Source: Lacrimispora indolis DSM 755 | Lineage (GTDB): Bacteria > Bacillota > Clostridia > Lachnospirales > Lachnospiraceae | Reading direction: 5' to 3' | Length of the DNA: 64,000 nt | Assembly: GCF_000526995.1 (NCBI RefSeq) | Contig: NZ_AZUI01000001.1 | Location: 4,630,001 to 4,694,000 of the forward strand | Shown: positions 44,020 to 52,051 of the stretch, in pieces | Layout of the letters: each line of letters opens with the position of its first letter | Position numbering within the stretch: the first letter of the stretch is position 1 | Position numbers and translations under genes: made by a program | The notes under the pieces: model-generated | What the model was told of the DNA's origin: nothing | The model's database searches: none | Seen by the model: the letters and a program-made list of their open reading frames with translations, nothing else

Positions 44020-44841
44020 ATGAAAATACAAAACAAGGTATCTTACGGAGTGAAAATAATTTTTAGCGATATTGATGGAACGTTGCTTGATAACTGTCAT
44101 CAGGTATCAGGCGGCACCTGCAAAAAAATAATAGAGCTGGAACAAAAGGGGATACCATTTGTTTTGATTTCAGCAAGGATGCCGGAAGGAGTGACAAGCA
44201 TTCAGCGCCAGATCGGCAATCATAGTCCCATTATTTGCTATAGCGGCGGCTTAATATATGATGAGGGCGGAAAAATATTGTATAGCTGTCTTTTAGAAAT
44301 GGATAAGGCGTTAAAGATCAAAGAAATATTGAAAGCGGAATTTCCCCGGATATCTTTCAATACTTACGGCTATGAAAAATGGATTGTGGACAGCGCCAAT
44401 GATCCCTGGGTCCGGGAAGAAGAAAATATTACTGGATTGAAAGCAAAAGAAGGGGATATGGAAAAAGAATTTGCGGAAGAAGGAGGGATCCATAAACTCT
44501 TATTGATGGGAGAGTCAGAGGAAATACAGAGCGTGGAAACTCGTTTAAGGAAGGAATATCCTGAATTATCAATTGTTCTGTCTAAAAAGAATTATCTGGA
44601 AATTATGCATGGAAATGCAAACAAATCAACAGGAATATGCCATTTATGCAATCACAGGGGAATCTCTCTGGAGGAAGCCATGGCATTCGGTGACGGGTAT
44701 AATGACATGGATATGCTGAAGGCTGTAAAATACAGCTATGCAATGGGGAATGCGCCGGAAGAGGTAAAGGAAAGTGCGGCGTATGTGACGCTGAATAATG
44801 ACAATGAAGGGATACTCGCCGTTATAAAAGAACTGAATTGA
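44020..44841 (+). CDS. HAD-superfamily phosphatase, Cof type
   Basis: A 273-residue IIB-cap HAD hydrolase. Motif I is FSDIDGTLLD, motif II LISARMP, and motif IV MAFGDGYNDMDML. Cof-type enzymes dephosphorylate sugar phosphates or FMN/PLP. It lies 190 bp after the PTS IIA gene, behind a weak hairpin, so it may belong to the amino-sugar set as a sugar-phosphate phosphatase. Confidence 0.9.
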   Translation: MKIQNKVSYGVKIIFSDIDGTLLDNCHQVSGGTCKKIIELEQKGIPFVLISARMPEGVTSIQRQIGNHSPIICYSGGLIYDEGGKILYSCLLEMDKALKIKEILKAEFPRISFNTYGYEKWIVDSANDPWVREEENITGLKAKEGDMEKEFAEEGGIHKLLLMGESEEIQSVETRLRKEYPELSIVLSKKNYLEIMHGNANKSTGICHLCNHRGISLEEAMAFGDGYNDMDMLKAVKYSYAMGNAPEEVKESAAYVTLNNDNEGILAVIKELN

Positions 44842-44901
44842 TGCTGGTACCGTATCAATTCAGTTCTGTCCGGGAAAACAATGTTTTTGGCAATAAAAAA
44901 A

Positions 44902-44974
44902 CTCCCCGAGTAGGACTTGAACCTACGACCCAACGGTTAACAGCCGTTTGCTCTACCGACTGAGCTATCGAGGA
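44902..44974 (-). tRNA. tRNA-Asn (GTT)
   Basis: 73 nt on the minus strand; acceptor TCCTCGA/TCGGGGA, D-arm GCTCAGTCGGTAGAGC, anticodon loop with GTT, T-arm GTAGGTTCAAGTCCTAC, discriminator G. No encoded CCA is visible. Confidence 0.95.
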
Positions 44975-45039
44975 ATACATGACTTATTATACCCGAAAAG
45001 TTAAATATGTCAATAGAAAAAAATAAAAATATAAAAAAA

Positions 45040-45123
45040 TGCGGGAGATGGGACTTGAACCCACACGTCTATACAGACACAAGATCCTTAGTCTTGCCTG
45101 TCTGCCAATTCCAGCACTCCCGC
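45040..45123 (-). tRNA. tRNA-Leu (AAG)
   Basis: 84 nt on the minus strand; acceptor GCGGGAG/CTCCCGC, anticodon stem CAAGA/TCTTG with loop CTAAGGA, giving anticodon AAG. A long variable arm (GTCTGTATAGAC) marks it as class II leucine tRNA. A near-identical copy lies inverted at 45418-45501. Bacterial leucine tRNAs with A at position 34 are rare. Confidence 0.92.
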
Positions 45124-45135
45124 ACAACGAACCTT

Positions 45136-45164
45136 ATTTTAGCACCGTTGTTTAAAATTGTCAA
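45136..45164 (-). promoter_or_regulatory. promoter of the minus-strand tRNA pair
   Basis: On the minus strand TTGACA (45159-45164), 17-bp spacer and TAAAAT (45136-45141), 13 bp before the tRNA-Leu gene. Confidence 0.8.
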
Positions 45165-45219
45165 TATTTTTTGAAAAATATATACAAAAAATATATTTGA
45201 AAAATTTGGAGAAATGTTG

Positions 45220-45248
45220 TTGACAGATTAATGCTTGTATACTATAAT
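45220..45248 (+). promoter_or_regulatory. promoter of the plus-strand tRNA-Leu pair
   Basis: TTGACA (45220-45225), 17-bp spacer, TATAAT (45243-45248); divergent from the promoter at 45136-45164. Confidence 0.85.
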
Positions 45249-45281
45249 AACTATTGTTGTTGCGAGAGATAACAACGAAAT

Positions 45282-45365
45282 GCAGAAGTGGCGGAATTGG
45301 CAGACGCGCACGGTTCAGGTCCGTGTGGTAGCAATACCTTGAGGGTTCAAGTCCCTTCTTCTGCA
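45282..45365 (+). tRNA. tRNA-Leu (CAG)
   Basis: 84 nt; acceptor GCAGAAG/CTTCTGC, anticodon stem CACGG/CCGTG with loop TTCAGGT (anticodon CAG), long variable arm, T-arm AGGGTTCAAGTCCCT. Confidence 0.95.
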
Positions 45366-45417
45366 TGAAACTATACAGGCGGTCATAGTTGTATAGTTTT
45401 AAATTCTTATATGACAT

Positions 45418-45501
45418 GCGGGAGTGCTGGAATTGGCAGACAGGCAAGACTAAGGATCTTGTGGTTGTATGATCGTGTGGGTTCAAGTCCCATCTCCCGC
45501 A
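45418..45501 (+). tRNA. tRNA-Leu (AAG), second copy
   Basis: 84 nt; identical in acceptor, D and anticodon arms to the minus-strand copy at 45040-45123. The variable arm differs (GGTTGTATGATC against GTCTGTATAGAC), but each version keeps a paired stem, so both look functional. Confidence 0.92.
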
Positions 45502-45516
45502 TTATTGTTTTTACAG

Positions 45517-45552
45517 AAAGAGGTTGATTATTGAGAATCGGCCTCTTTTTTT
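45517..45552 (+). terminator. terminator after the tRNA-Leu pair
   Basis: AAAGAGG...CCTCTTT stem with an inner GATT/AATC pairing and a run of T residues. Confidence 0.85.
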
Positions 45553-45630
45553 ACTGTTTTGAAAATTAATCATTTCGCATACAAAAAAAGCCGTGGAGCT
45601 TGGTATTTCTGCTGTTATGGAAGGCGGCAA

Positions 45631-46236
45631 TCAACAAACTGCCGTGAGGCACATCCACCCTTTTTTGTTCTTGTGCAGTTCCACCTTTAAGTACCCGATT
45701 TTCAAGAGTCTTTTTTTCAAATCCTCTCCCCGATATACAGTCATTCCTTCTATGCGGTCAGTCCATGTGGTGTTGCTGGGATCAGCGGATTCGCAGCAGA
45801 TAAAAAGGATACCGCCCGGTTTCAGAACACGCTTGATTTCCTTGAAAGCGGCATCCGGATCCGGCCAGAAATAGATGGTTTCAAAAGCGGTAACATAGTC
45901 AAGGCTGTGGTCGGAATACGGCAAACTGGAGACATCTCCCTGGTGGATAGTGCATCGTTTTCCAAGATAGTCAGCATTGGTTTTCTTACTGAAAGCAACG
46001 CTTTCTGCCGAATAATCCAGACCATCCACCACACTCTCTGAAACGTCCTTCAGCATTTTAGCGATATTGGCTCCGCCGCCGCAGCCTACATCCAGAATAT
46101 GAGTGTGATTCCGCAAAGTCAGGTGCGAAAACCCCCATGCTGCCAGTTTTGCATGTCCCGTATTCATGCCTTTTAGCATCATCCTGCCAAGTGTGCCTTC
46201 CGGTTTTCTTGTATTTTGAATAAATTGTTTGAACAT
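45631..46236 (-). CDS. class I SAM-dependent methyltransferase
   Basis: A 201-residue methyltransferase of the Methyltransf_11 type. Motif I is HILDVGCGGGANIAKML (about residue 50), then the acidic loop VDGLDYSAES and YVTAFETIYFWPDPDAAFKEIKRVLKPGG. The substrate is unknown. It is a single gene on the minus strand, with its 3' end near the tRNA terminator and its start ATGTTCAAACAATTTATTC behind AAGGGGG. Confidence 0.9.
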   Translation of the reverse strand: MFKQFIQNTRKPEGTLGRMMLKGMNTGHAKLAAWGFSHLTLRNHTHILDVGCGGGANIAKMLKDVSESVVDGLDYSAESVAFSKKTNADYLGKRCTIHQGDVSSLPYSDHSLDYVTAFETIYFWPDPDAAFKEIKRVLKPGGILFICCESADPSNTTWTDRIEGMTVYRGEDLKKRLLKIGYLKVELHKNKKGWMCLTAVC

Positions 46237-46585
46237 AGATACAACCCCCTTCAGATGGTTAGCTTACACTAACTATCTTAGCACAATTTCTATTGGGCGT
46301 AAAGCTATATATCAATCCGTCAGCGCCTGCAGCCCTTTCTTCCTATTAAAATGTCTGAATGACTTCAGGCATTTTCTTCCGTTTCATAATTAAAAAAATT
46401 GCGGCATTTATAAAAGTCATAAATGGAAGCACCGGTGAATGGCGGAGGAATACTGGTATAAGATAAAGGGGGTGCCTGATCATTCCCAACGACCAAAAAT
46501 CAGCCCCTTTGCTTTGCTGTTTGATGAGGCTAAATTAATTACAACAGGATGATCGGCATTTCCTGATAATGGTATCATTTAGTAC
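46237..46585. other. intergenic region with repeat copy D
   Basis: No gene seen. It holds the inverted copy of the dispersed repeat (46467-46535). A TTAGCTTACACTAACTATCTTAG stretch of short inverted repeats lies just upstream of the methyltransferase gene (46259-46281) and may be its control region. Confidence 0.5.
46467..46535 (-). repeat. dispersed intergenic repeat, copy D (inverted)
   Basis: Read on the minus strand: TTTAGCCTCATCAAACAGC, then AAGGGGCTG and TTGGTCGTTGGGAATGATC. Left and right ends both match copy B (7223-7305); the middle is shortened. Confidence 0.55.
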
Positions 46586-46696
46586 ATGAAAACTCTAATT
46601 AAGTACATATATTTCCAGGGCATCCAAGTTTTATACTATACTTTTGACGTAAAGTATTTAAACTATTATGGAATATTCGATTATGGAGGGAATACG

Positions 46697-47116
46697 GTGA
46701 GATTTCAGATTACAACGGACTATGCTATTCGGATTATTCTTTATATGGCTCGGCAGGATATGGAAATAACAACTGCCAAGGCGGCAGCGGCTCATTTGGG
46801 AATGACCTACAATTACTTCAACAAGGTTGCTGCAAAAATCAGAATGGAGGGATTTATAGAATCCGTGCAGGGTCCAAAGGGGGGATACCGCTTGGCTAAA
46901 GATGCTTCAGATATTACATTATACGATATTGTTGAGGCTATGGAAGGAAGTATCTGTATTAATCGATGTCTGGAAGAGGATGGATTTTGCAGCAGAAATG
47001 CTGCTTCAGTATGTCTGGTGCATCGAACTTTGGAATCCATCCAGTCTAAAATGATTGAAATGCTGCGCGGTACTAGAATTTGTGATCTTATTCAAGAAAG
47101 AGCACTCGATATTTAA
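46697..47116 (+). CDS. Rrf2-family transcriptional regulator
   Basis: A 139-residue regulator. Rrf2 pattern: VRFQITTDYAIRIILYMAR at the start, the HTH region TTAKAAAAHLGMTYNYFNKVAAKI, the wing VQGPKGGYRLAKD, and three cysteines (CINRCLEEDGFC, then C) that could hold an Fe-S cluster. The GTG at 46697 follows TGGAGGGA at 7 bases; the frame continues upstream without a ribosome site. About 100 bp of its start and upstream region recur in decayed form at 50138-50230. It precedes the repeat-bearing surface protein gene. Confidence 0.9.
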   Translation: MRFQITTDYAIRIILYMARQDMEITTAKAAAAHLGMTYNYFNKVAAKIRMEGFIESVQGPKGGYRLAKDASDITLYDIVEAMEGSICINRCLEEDGFCSRNAASVCLVHRTLESIQSKMIEMLRGTRICDLIQERALDI

Positions 47117-47214
47117 AAGAAACTGGATTAATTTCGATGGCTGCTACTGTATTGCTGCCCTCCTTGACGCCGATGAAAGAAATTAAGGCGTAATCGAAAA
47201 AAGGAGGAAAGAAC

Positions 47215-49632
47215 ATGCAAAAAAGGGCACACCGTAAAATTGGTAGATTTTTCAGCTTACTGATGACAGTAGTTTTAGTCTGTAGCATGATACCAATGAA
47301 TGCATATGCAAATGATGAAACGGTTTCTTTATTTAATGAAGAGCTGGATATGGAACTAAATAATACTGAAGAAGATGAAACAGAAAATATTATTCCGGCA
47401 GATGATGACCTGACTTTATTGGAAGAGGAAGTTCCGGCAGAGGTTGATGAGGAAGAAACTCTCTCTCATGCAGAATTGGAAGATGAGAGTGTCATACCGG
47501 AAGAAATACCTCTTATCCAGCAGGAGGAAGTTACAGAAACAACTGTGGAAACAATGGCAGAGGCTTTTGATGCTCCGCAGCCGGAGACAGTGATGGTTAT
47601 CTTTGATCCTGATGACGGCACACAATACGAAGATTTTTATAAGACAACAGTGCCTGTAGGAGGAAAAATCACCCATAAGCCTGCAGACCCCACAAGGGAT
47701 GGCTACTTATTCAAAGGCTGGTACGGCTATTCAGATGAAAATGATGAGCCTGTTAAGTGGGATTTTGCGAATGATACTGTTTCGGAGAATACCACTTTGT
47801 GGGCAGCCTGGGAAGAAGCATGGATAGTCGCTTTTGATCCGGATGACGGCACACAATACGAAGATTTTTATAAGACAACAGTGCCTGTAGGAGGAAAAGT
47901 CAGTGATAAGCCTGCGGACCCCACAAGGGACGGCTACTTATTCAAAGGCTGGTACGGCTATTTAGATGAAAATGATAAGCCTGTTATGTGGGATTTTGCA
48001 AATGATACTGTTTCGGAGAATACCACTTTGTGGGCAGCCTGGGAAGAAGCATGCATAGTCGCTTTTGATCCTGATGACGGCACACAATACGAAGATTTTT
48101 ATAAGACAACAGTACCTGTAGGAGGAAAAGTCAGTGATAAGCCTGCAGACCCCACAAGGGACGGCTACTTATTCAAAGGCTGGTACGGCTATTTAGATGA
48201 AAATGATAAGCCTGTCATGTGGGATTTTGAAAATGATACTGTTGCAGAGAATACTACTTTGTGGGCAGCTTGGGAAGAAGCATGCATAGTCGCTTTTGAT
48301 CCTGATGACGGCACACAATACGAAGATTTTTATAAGACAACAGTGCCTGTAGGAGGAAAAGTCAGTGATAAGCCTGCAGACCCCACAAGGGACGGCTACT
48401 TATTCAAAGGCTGGTACGGCTATTTAGATGAAAATGATAAGCCTGTCATGTGGGATTTTGAAAATGATACTGTTGCAGAGAATACTACTTTGTGGGCAGC
48501 CTGGGAAGAAGCATGCATAGTCGCTTTTGATCCGGAAGACGGCACACAATACGAAGATTTTTATAAGACAACAGTACCTGTAGGAGGAAAAGTCAGTGAT
48601 AAGCCTGCAGACCCCACAAGGGACGGCTACTTATTCAAAGGCTGGTACGGCTATTTAGATGAAAATGATAAGCCTGTCATGTGGGATTTTGCAAATGATA
48701 CTGTTACGGAGAATACCACTTTGTGGGCAGCCTGGGAAGAAGCATGTATTGTCGCTTTTGATCCGGAAGACGGCACACAATACGAAGATTTTTATAAGAC
48801 AACAGTGCCTGTAGGAGGAAAAGTCAGTGATAAGCCTGCGGACCCCACAAGGGACGGCTACTTATTCAAAGGCTGGTACGGCTATTTAGATGAAAATGAT
48901 AAGCCTGTTATGTGGGATTTTGAAAATGATACTGTTGCAGAGAATACTACTTTGTGGGCAGCCTGGGAAGAAGCATGCATAGTCGCTTTTGATCCGGAAG
49001 ACGGCACACAATACGAAGATTTTTATAAGACAACAGTACCTGTAGGAGGAAAAGTCAGTGATAAGCCTGCAGACCCCACAAGGGACGGCTACTTATTCAA
49101 AGGCTGGTACGGCTATTTAGATGAAAATGATAAGCCTGTCATGTGGGATTTTGAAAATGGTACTGTTACAGAGAATATGACACTGTGGGCATCTTGGAAG
49201 GAAGATAGCAACGGCGGCAATAATAATGGCGGAAACGGTGAAGGCGAAAATAACAATAACGGCGGAAACGGAGAAGGCGAAAATAATAACAACGGCGGAA
49301 ACGGAGAAGGCGGAAATAATAACAACGGCGGAAATAGTGGAGGTGGAACCGGAGGCAGCGGTGGAGGCAGCAGTGGAGGAAATAGCGGACCTGTTGTTTC
49401 AGGTAATGCTGGTAATAACACCAGTACTAATATCAATGAACAGGAAGTTCCCAAATCTTCTGCCGATAGCGAACGTGTGGATATCGATGAACAAGAAGTA
49501 CCCAAGGAGAAATTGGACTATTTACCGAAAACAGGAGAGGATAGCACATCCCGAATCATATATGGGACATTGATTCTTTTATCATTGTTTATGTTTGGTA
49601 TAAGCCTGCCCTATAGAAAGAAAACCATTTAA
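47215..49632 (+). CDS. LPxTG-anchored surface protein with seven InlB/Flg_new-like repeats
   Basis: An 805-residue cell-wall protein. A signal peptide (residues 1-32, ending NAYA) is followed by an acidic stretch of about 90 residues. Residues 127-665 are seven 77-residue repeats, each with FDPDDGTQYEDFYKTT, GYLFKGWYGY and TTLWAAWEE: the beta-grasp Listeria-Bacteroides repeat type. A Gly/Asn-rich linker (GGNGEGENNNN units) spans about 665-720. The end has the sortase motif LPKTG (about 770-774), a membrane span and the tail YRKKTI. It probably works as an adhesin. No sortase gene is seen in the window. Confidence 0.93.
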   Translation: MQKRAHRKIGRFFSLLMTVVLVCSMIPMNAYANDETVSLFNEELDMELNNTEEDETENIIPADDDLTLLEEEVPAEVDEEETLSHAELEDESVIPEEIPLIQQEEVTETTVETMAEAFDAPQPETVMVIFDPDDGTQYEDFYKTTVPVGGKITHKPADPTRDGYLFKGWYGYSDENDEPVKWDFANDTVSENTTLWAAWEEAWIVAFDPDDGTQYEDFYKTTVPVGGKVSDKPADPTRDGYLFKGWYGYLDENDKPVMWDFANDTVSENTTLWAAWEEACIVAFDPDDGTQYEDFYKTTVPVGGKVSDKPADPTRDGYLFKGWYGYLDENDKPVMWDFENDTVAENTTLWAAWEEACIVAFDPDDGTQYEDFYKTTVPVGGKVSDKPADPTRDGYLFKGWYGYLDENDKPVMWDFENDTVAENTTLWAAWEEACIVAFDPEDGTQYEDFYKTTVPVGGKVSDKPADPTRDGYLFKGWYGYLDENDKPVMWDFANDTVTENTTLWAAWEEACIVAFDPEDGTQYEDFYKTTVPVGGKVSDKPADPTRDGYLFKGWYGYLDENDKPVMWDFENDTVAENTTLWAAWEEACIVAFDPEDGTQYEDFYKTTVPVGGKVSDKPADPTRDGYLFKGWYGYLDENDKPVMWDFENGTVTENMTLWASWKEDSNGGNNNGGNGEGENNNNGGNGEGENNNNGGNGEGGNNNNGGNSGGGTGGSGGGSSGGNSGPVVSGNAGNNTSTNINEQEVPKSSADSERVDIDEQEVPKEKLDYLPKTGEDSTSRIIYGTLILLSLFMFGISLPYRKKTI
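47593..49209 (+). repeat. seven tandem 231-bp coding repeats
   Basis: Units start at 47593, 47824, 48055, 48286, 48517, 48748 and 48979, each exactly 231 bp. Units 2-6 are nearly identical in DNA, differing mainly at the GATGAC/GAAGAC codons and in the AN/EN and SEN/AEN/TEN positions. Units 1 and 7 are more divergent, as expected for array ends. Confidence 0.95.
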
Positions 49633-49642
49633 TAAAGAGAAG

Positions 49643-49683
49643 CGGTGAGGAGGATCTGAAAGAAAAACTCCTCACCGTTTTAT
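49643..49683 (+). terminator. terminator of the repeat surface protein gene
   Basis: CGGTGAGGAG pairs with CTCCTCACCG across a 15-base loop, followed by TTTTATTT. Confidence 0.88.
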
Positions 49684-50205
49684 TTGTCGAAAGAGTCATA
49701 CTGAGGCAAGGTTACCTCACTTTTTCTTACATGACCATGCATTTTACATAAATAATTGAGTTTTTTTTTAATGGCTTTCATCTTATTTTCCAGACAGTCT
49801 GTTTTTCAATGGTTTGCTGCTGTTATTGTTGGTCCTAAGACCAGTTATGATAGACTTGAAACCGCTCCATCAACCGTCCCTTGTTTCTCCCGTGCTTTCT
49901 TCAGGAAAATGTCAGCTATCCGCATAATTGGCTGCAGTCCGTTGCCTTCTTGTTACTTTTCGGATAGATGATGTTATTCCGTCTGCATTGGTGGTGTTGA
50001 GCTGGGAAACCGCATCAGAGGATTGAAAAAGCTTTACTTGACATTAAAAAATCTATAAAACACTTACAGCTGAATGTTTTTTAATTTTAAAACTCCTAAA
50101 TTTAATACCTATAAACTTCTATTTAATACATATAACTCAAGGACATCCAAGTTTAATATATACTTATCAAGTGAAGTTCAAGAATATGATTTTGGAGGAA
50201 ATACG
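49684..50205. other. intergenic region with degenerate sequence
   Basis: A second weak hairpin TGAGG/CCTCA with a T-rich tail lies at about 49711-49736. On the minus strand 49860-49935 encodes IMRIADIFLKKAREKQGTVD before a stop, possibly gene debris. From about 50090 the sequence is AT-rich with repeated AATTTAATA/TATTTAATA units, then becomes similar to the Rrf2 promoter region (50138-50205). Confidence 0.4.
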
Positions 50206-50352
50206 ATGAGATTTCAGATTATTACAACTTTTGAAATTTGTACAATCTTTAATAAGGCAGCTCCCGTATACTCTTGTTATCCGGCGGGGACAAGACGCTG
50301 TCAATGGAGAGAATAGCTGCTGCCCAGTTTAAGTATGGTATAAACGAGTAAC
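50206..50352 (+). pseudogene. decayed Rrf2-family gene remnant
   Basis: GGAGGAAATACGATGAGATT at the start matches the Rrf2 gene at 46697 almost base for base, and the upstream 60 bp are also similar. The frame gives MRFQIITTFEICTIF and then loses similarity; about 50 bases later a second frame reads MERIAAAQFKYGIN, which resembles the HTH region of the intact copy. The copy is clearly broken. It lies 80 bp before the LytTR response regulator gene. Confidence 0.65.
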
Positions 50353-50433
50353 GGTATATTTAAAAACAGATTGCAGGAAAACTAAATGCAGGCACTTATA
50401 AAGTGGTGTTTGACATAAAGAGGAGGATAAAGC

Positions 50434-51159
50434 GTGATTATCGCAATTTGTGATGATAATGAGCAAGAACTGAAACAATGTAAAAAGCGATTGGAACTGT
50501 TGGCATCAATTCATCAAATTGATGCGGAGTTTTCCTTATATCACAAGGGTGAAGAATTACTGTTCCATTTGCAAAGTTTCAAGAATTATCCGGACATTAT
50601 TTATCTGGATATGAGAATGAACGGGATACAGGGGGATGAGGTTGCCAGGAAGCTGAGAGATCAGGGGTGTATCAGTGAAATTGTGTTTTTTACAGTATCT
50701 AAAGATTATTATACTACGGCATTTGATGTCAGGGCATTGCATTACGTTGTAAAAGGAGAAACAACGGTAGAAAAGTTCGAAGATATTTTCATGCAGGCAG
50801 TAAAATCAGTACAAGAAAAGCAAACAGAATATATTATGTGTACAGGTGCAGGTGAATTCCGAAAAATTGAGATAAAAAAGATTCATTACTTTGAGGTTGT
50901 TAAACGAATTGTAACTGTTTATTACGGCAGCGACCAGTTTAGTTTCTATTCAACCATTGGAAAAATTGAATTAAGGTTAAAGGATTATGGTTTTGTAAGG
51001 GTCCATAAGTCTTATGTGGCGGCAATAGCTCATATCAGAACTTTTTCGTTTAAAGAAATAATATTGGATACGGGAACGGTGCTGCCAGTAGGAAGAAGCT
51101 ATTACTCAGAATTGAAACGGGAAATGGAAGAATACGCTGAATCGGGAGCAGTGGTGTAG
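50434..51159 (+). CDS. LytTR-family response regulator
   Basis: A 241-residue AgrA/LytR-type regulator. The receiver domain has the acidic pair in IAICDDNEQE, the phospho-acceptor in IIYLDMRMNGIQGDE (about residue 56) and the lysine in HYVVKG. The LytTR domain follows from about residue 135 (IKKIHYFEVVKRIVTVYYG, FVRVHKSYVAAIAHIRTF). The start is the GTG at 50434 with AGAGGAGG 8 bases before. No histidine kinase gene is in the window. It is the first gene of the surface-protein locus and its likely activator. Confidence 0.92.
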   Translation: MIIAICDDNEQELKQCKKRLELLASIHQIDAEFSLYHKGEELLFHLQSFKNYPDIIYLDMRMNGIQGDEVARKLRDQGCISEIVFFTVSKDYYTTAFDVRALHYVVKGETTVEKFEDIFMQAVKSVQEKQTEYIMCTGAGEFRKIEIKKIHYFEVVKRIVTVYYGSDQFSFYSTIGKIELRLKDYGFVRVHKSYVAAIAHIRTFSFKEIILDTGTVLPVGRSYYSELKREMEEYAESGAVV

Positions 51160-51335
51160 TTTGGAGCATAAATATTGCTGTTTATCCGCAAATCAATACA
51201 AAATGAAAAAAATGGGGTAAGGTAATGTTGAAAGGAATTGTTAGGCCCAATAAAGGAATTAACCAAATTCCATATGCAGATGGAATTATCACAACCGTCT
51301 GTTTTTTAATAAAAATAGGATAGGGGGACAGGTAA

Positions 51336-51860
51336 TTGCAATTAAGAAAAAGGCTTCTTATGTTGCTGAGCACATTATTGTTAACCATCCTATGTTGTGA
51401 AGTCGGGTATGCTTATACACATCCTGACTGCATCGATGGCAAGCAGCATGAATTTGAAAGTCATATTTTAATACTGAACTCAGAAGAGTCAGAAGGTCAA
51501 GTTGAAAATGTATGTATCTTGTGTGGATATACATATATAGAATATCTGCCGGCAACCGGTCATCATTACGGAGAATGGAAAGTGGTGGAAGAAAGGCCGG
51601 ATTCCGGTATAAGAATTGAGCGGAGAGAGTGTCAGGGATGCCATCGGGAAGAATTGCGGACAGTCAGAATAAATCCATTATTACCGGATTCTGATTCTAG
51701 CTCTGCTCAGGAAGAGGAGTATGGCATCAATCGGATGGATTTTGCGTTATCAGCATCGATTGGAGGTATCTGGGGGGGGACGGTTGCGGTACTTTGGTAC
51801 AATGGTTTAGTTCTGAACTGGTACAAGAGAGAAAGTGCTAAGGCGCTTAAGAGGAGGTGA
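51336..51860 (+). CDS. small secreted/membrane protein with Cys pairs, unknown function
   Basis: A 174-residue protein I do not recognise. An N-terminal signal segment (LLMLLSTLLLTILCCEVGYA) is followed by an extracellular part with HPDCIDGKQHEFESH, CILCGYTY and CQGCH, i.e. possible zinc- or disulfide-forming pairs, and a C-terminal span (ALSASIGGIWGGTVAVLWYNGLVL) with a short basic tail. The start is TTG 51336 after AGGGGGACAGG; ATG 51360 is the alternative. It follows the regulator by 176 bp and opens the structural part of the locus. Confidence 0.75.
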   Translation: MQLRKRLLMLLSTLLLTILCCEVGYAYTHPDCIDGKQHEFESHILILNSEESEGQVENVCILCGYTYIEYLPATGHHYGEWKVVEERPDSGIRIERRECQGCHREELRTVRINPLLPDSDSSSAQEEEYGINRMDFALSASIGGIWGGTVAVLWYNGLVLNWYKRESAKALKRR

Positions 51861-51866
51861 TGACTT

Positions 51867-52028
51867 ATAACGGTCAGTAACATTATTGAATTGGTTATTT
51901 TAATATGCAGCATTCCGGCTGCTATTTGCATCATTGCAGTCAGTAACCGAAAAGTCAAAGATCTGGATGGTTTAGGCGATGTTGTGAAAGAAGAAGGCGG
52001 AGAGGGCGTAGTAGTAGCGCAGTGTTAA
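51867..52028 (+). CDS. 53-residue membrane peptide with non-canonical or damaged start
   Basis: The frame reads ITVSNIIELVILICSIPAAI, then CIIAVSNRKVKDLDGLGDVV and a Gly/Glu-rich tail ending AQC: one hydrophobic span and a charged tail. It follows the previous gene directly. A perfect AGGAGGT at 51852-51858 is 8 bases before an ATA at 51867, but no ATG, GTG or TTG stands in frame there; the nearby GTGATG is in another frame and stops after seven codons. Either an ATA start, or one extra T in ACTTATAA that broke an ATG-ACT-ATA start. The coding character and spacing suggest that it is real. Confidence 0.5.
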   Translation: MTVSNIIELVILICSIPAAICIIAVSNRKVKDLDGLGDVVKEEGGEGVVVAQC

Positions 52029-52051
52029 TCGAGTGAAACAGAGGTGAAGAT

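Noticed and set aside
47593..49209. CRISPR-like or other non-coding repeat array
   Set aside because: The 231-bp units are contiguous, in frame and code for a known type of surface repeat; there are no spacers.
49740..50000. Transposase remnant after the repeat surface gene
   Set aside because: A minus-strand stretch IMRIADIFLKKAREKQ looks coding, but it matches no transposase motif and no inverted repeats were seen.
50340..50433. Fragment KLNAGTYKVVFDIK as remnant of a 55601-type gene
   Set aside because: The likeness to LQAGDYQATAHF is short, and a stop codon lies directly upstream; not enough to call a pseudogene.
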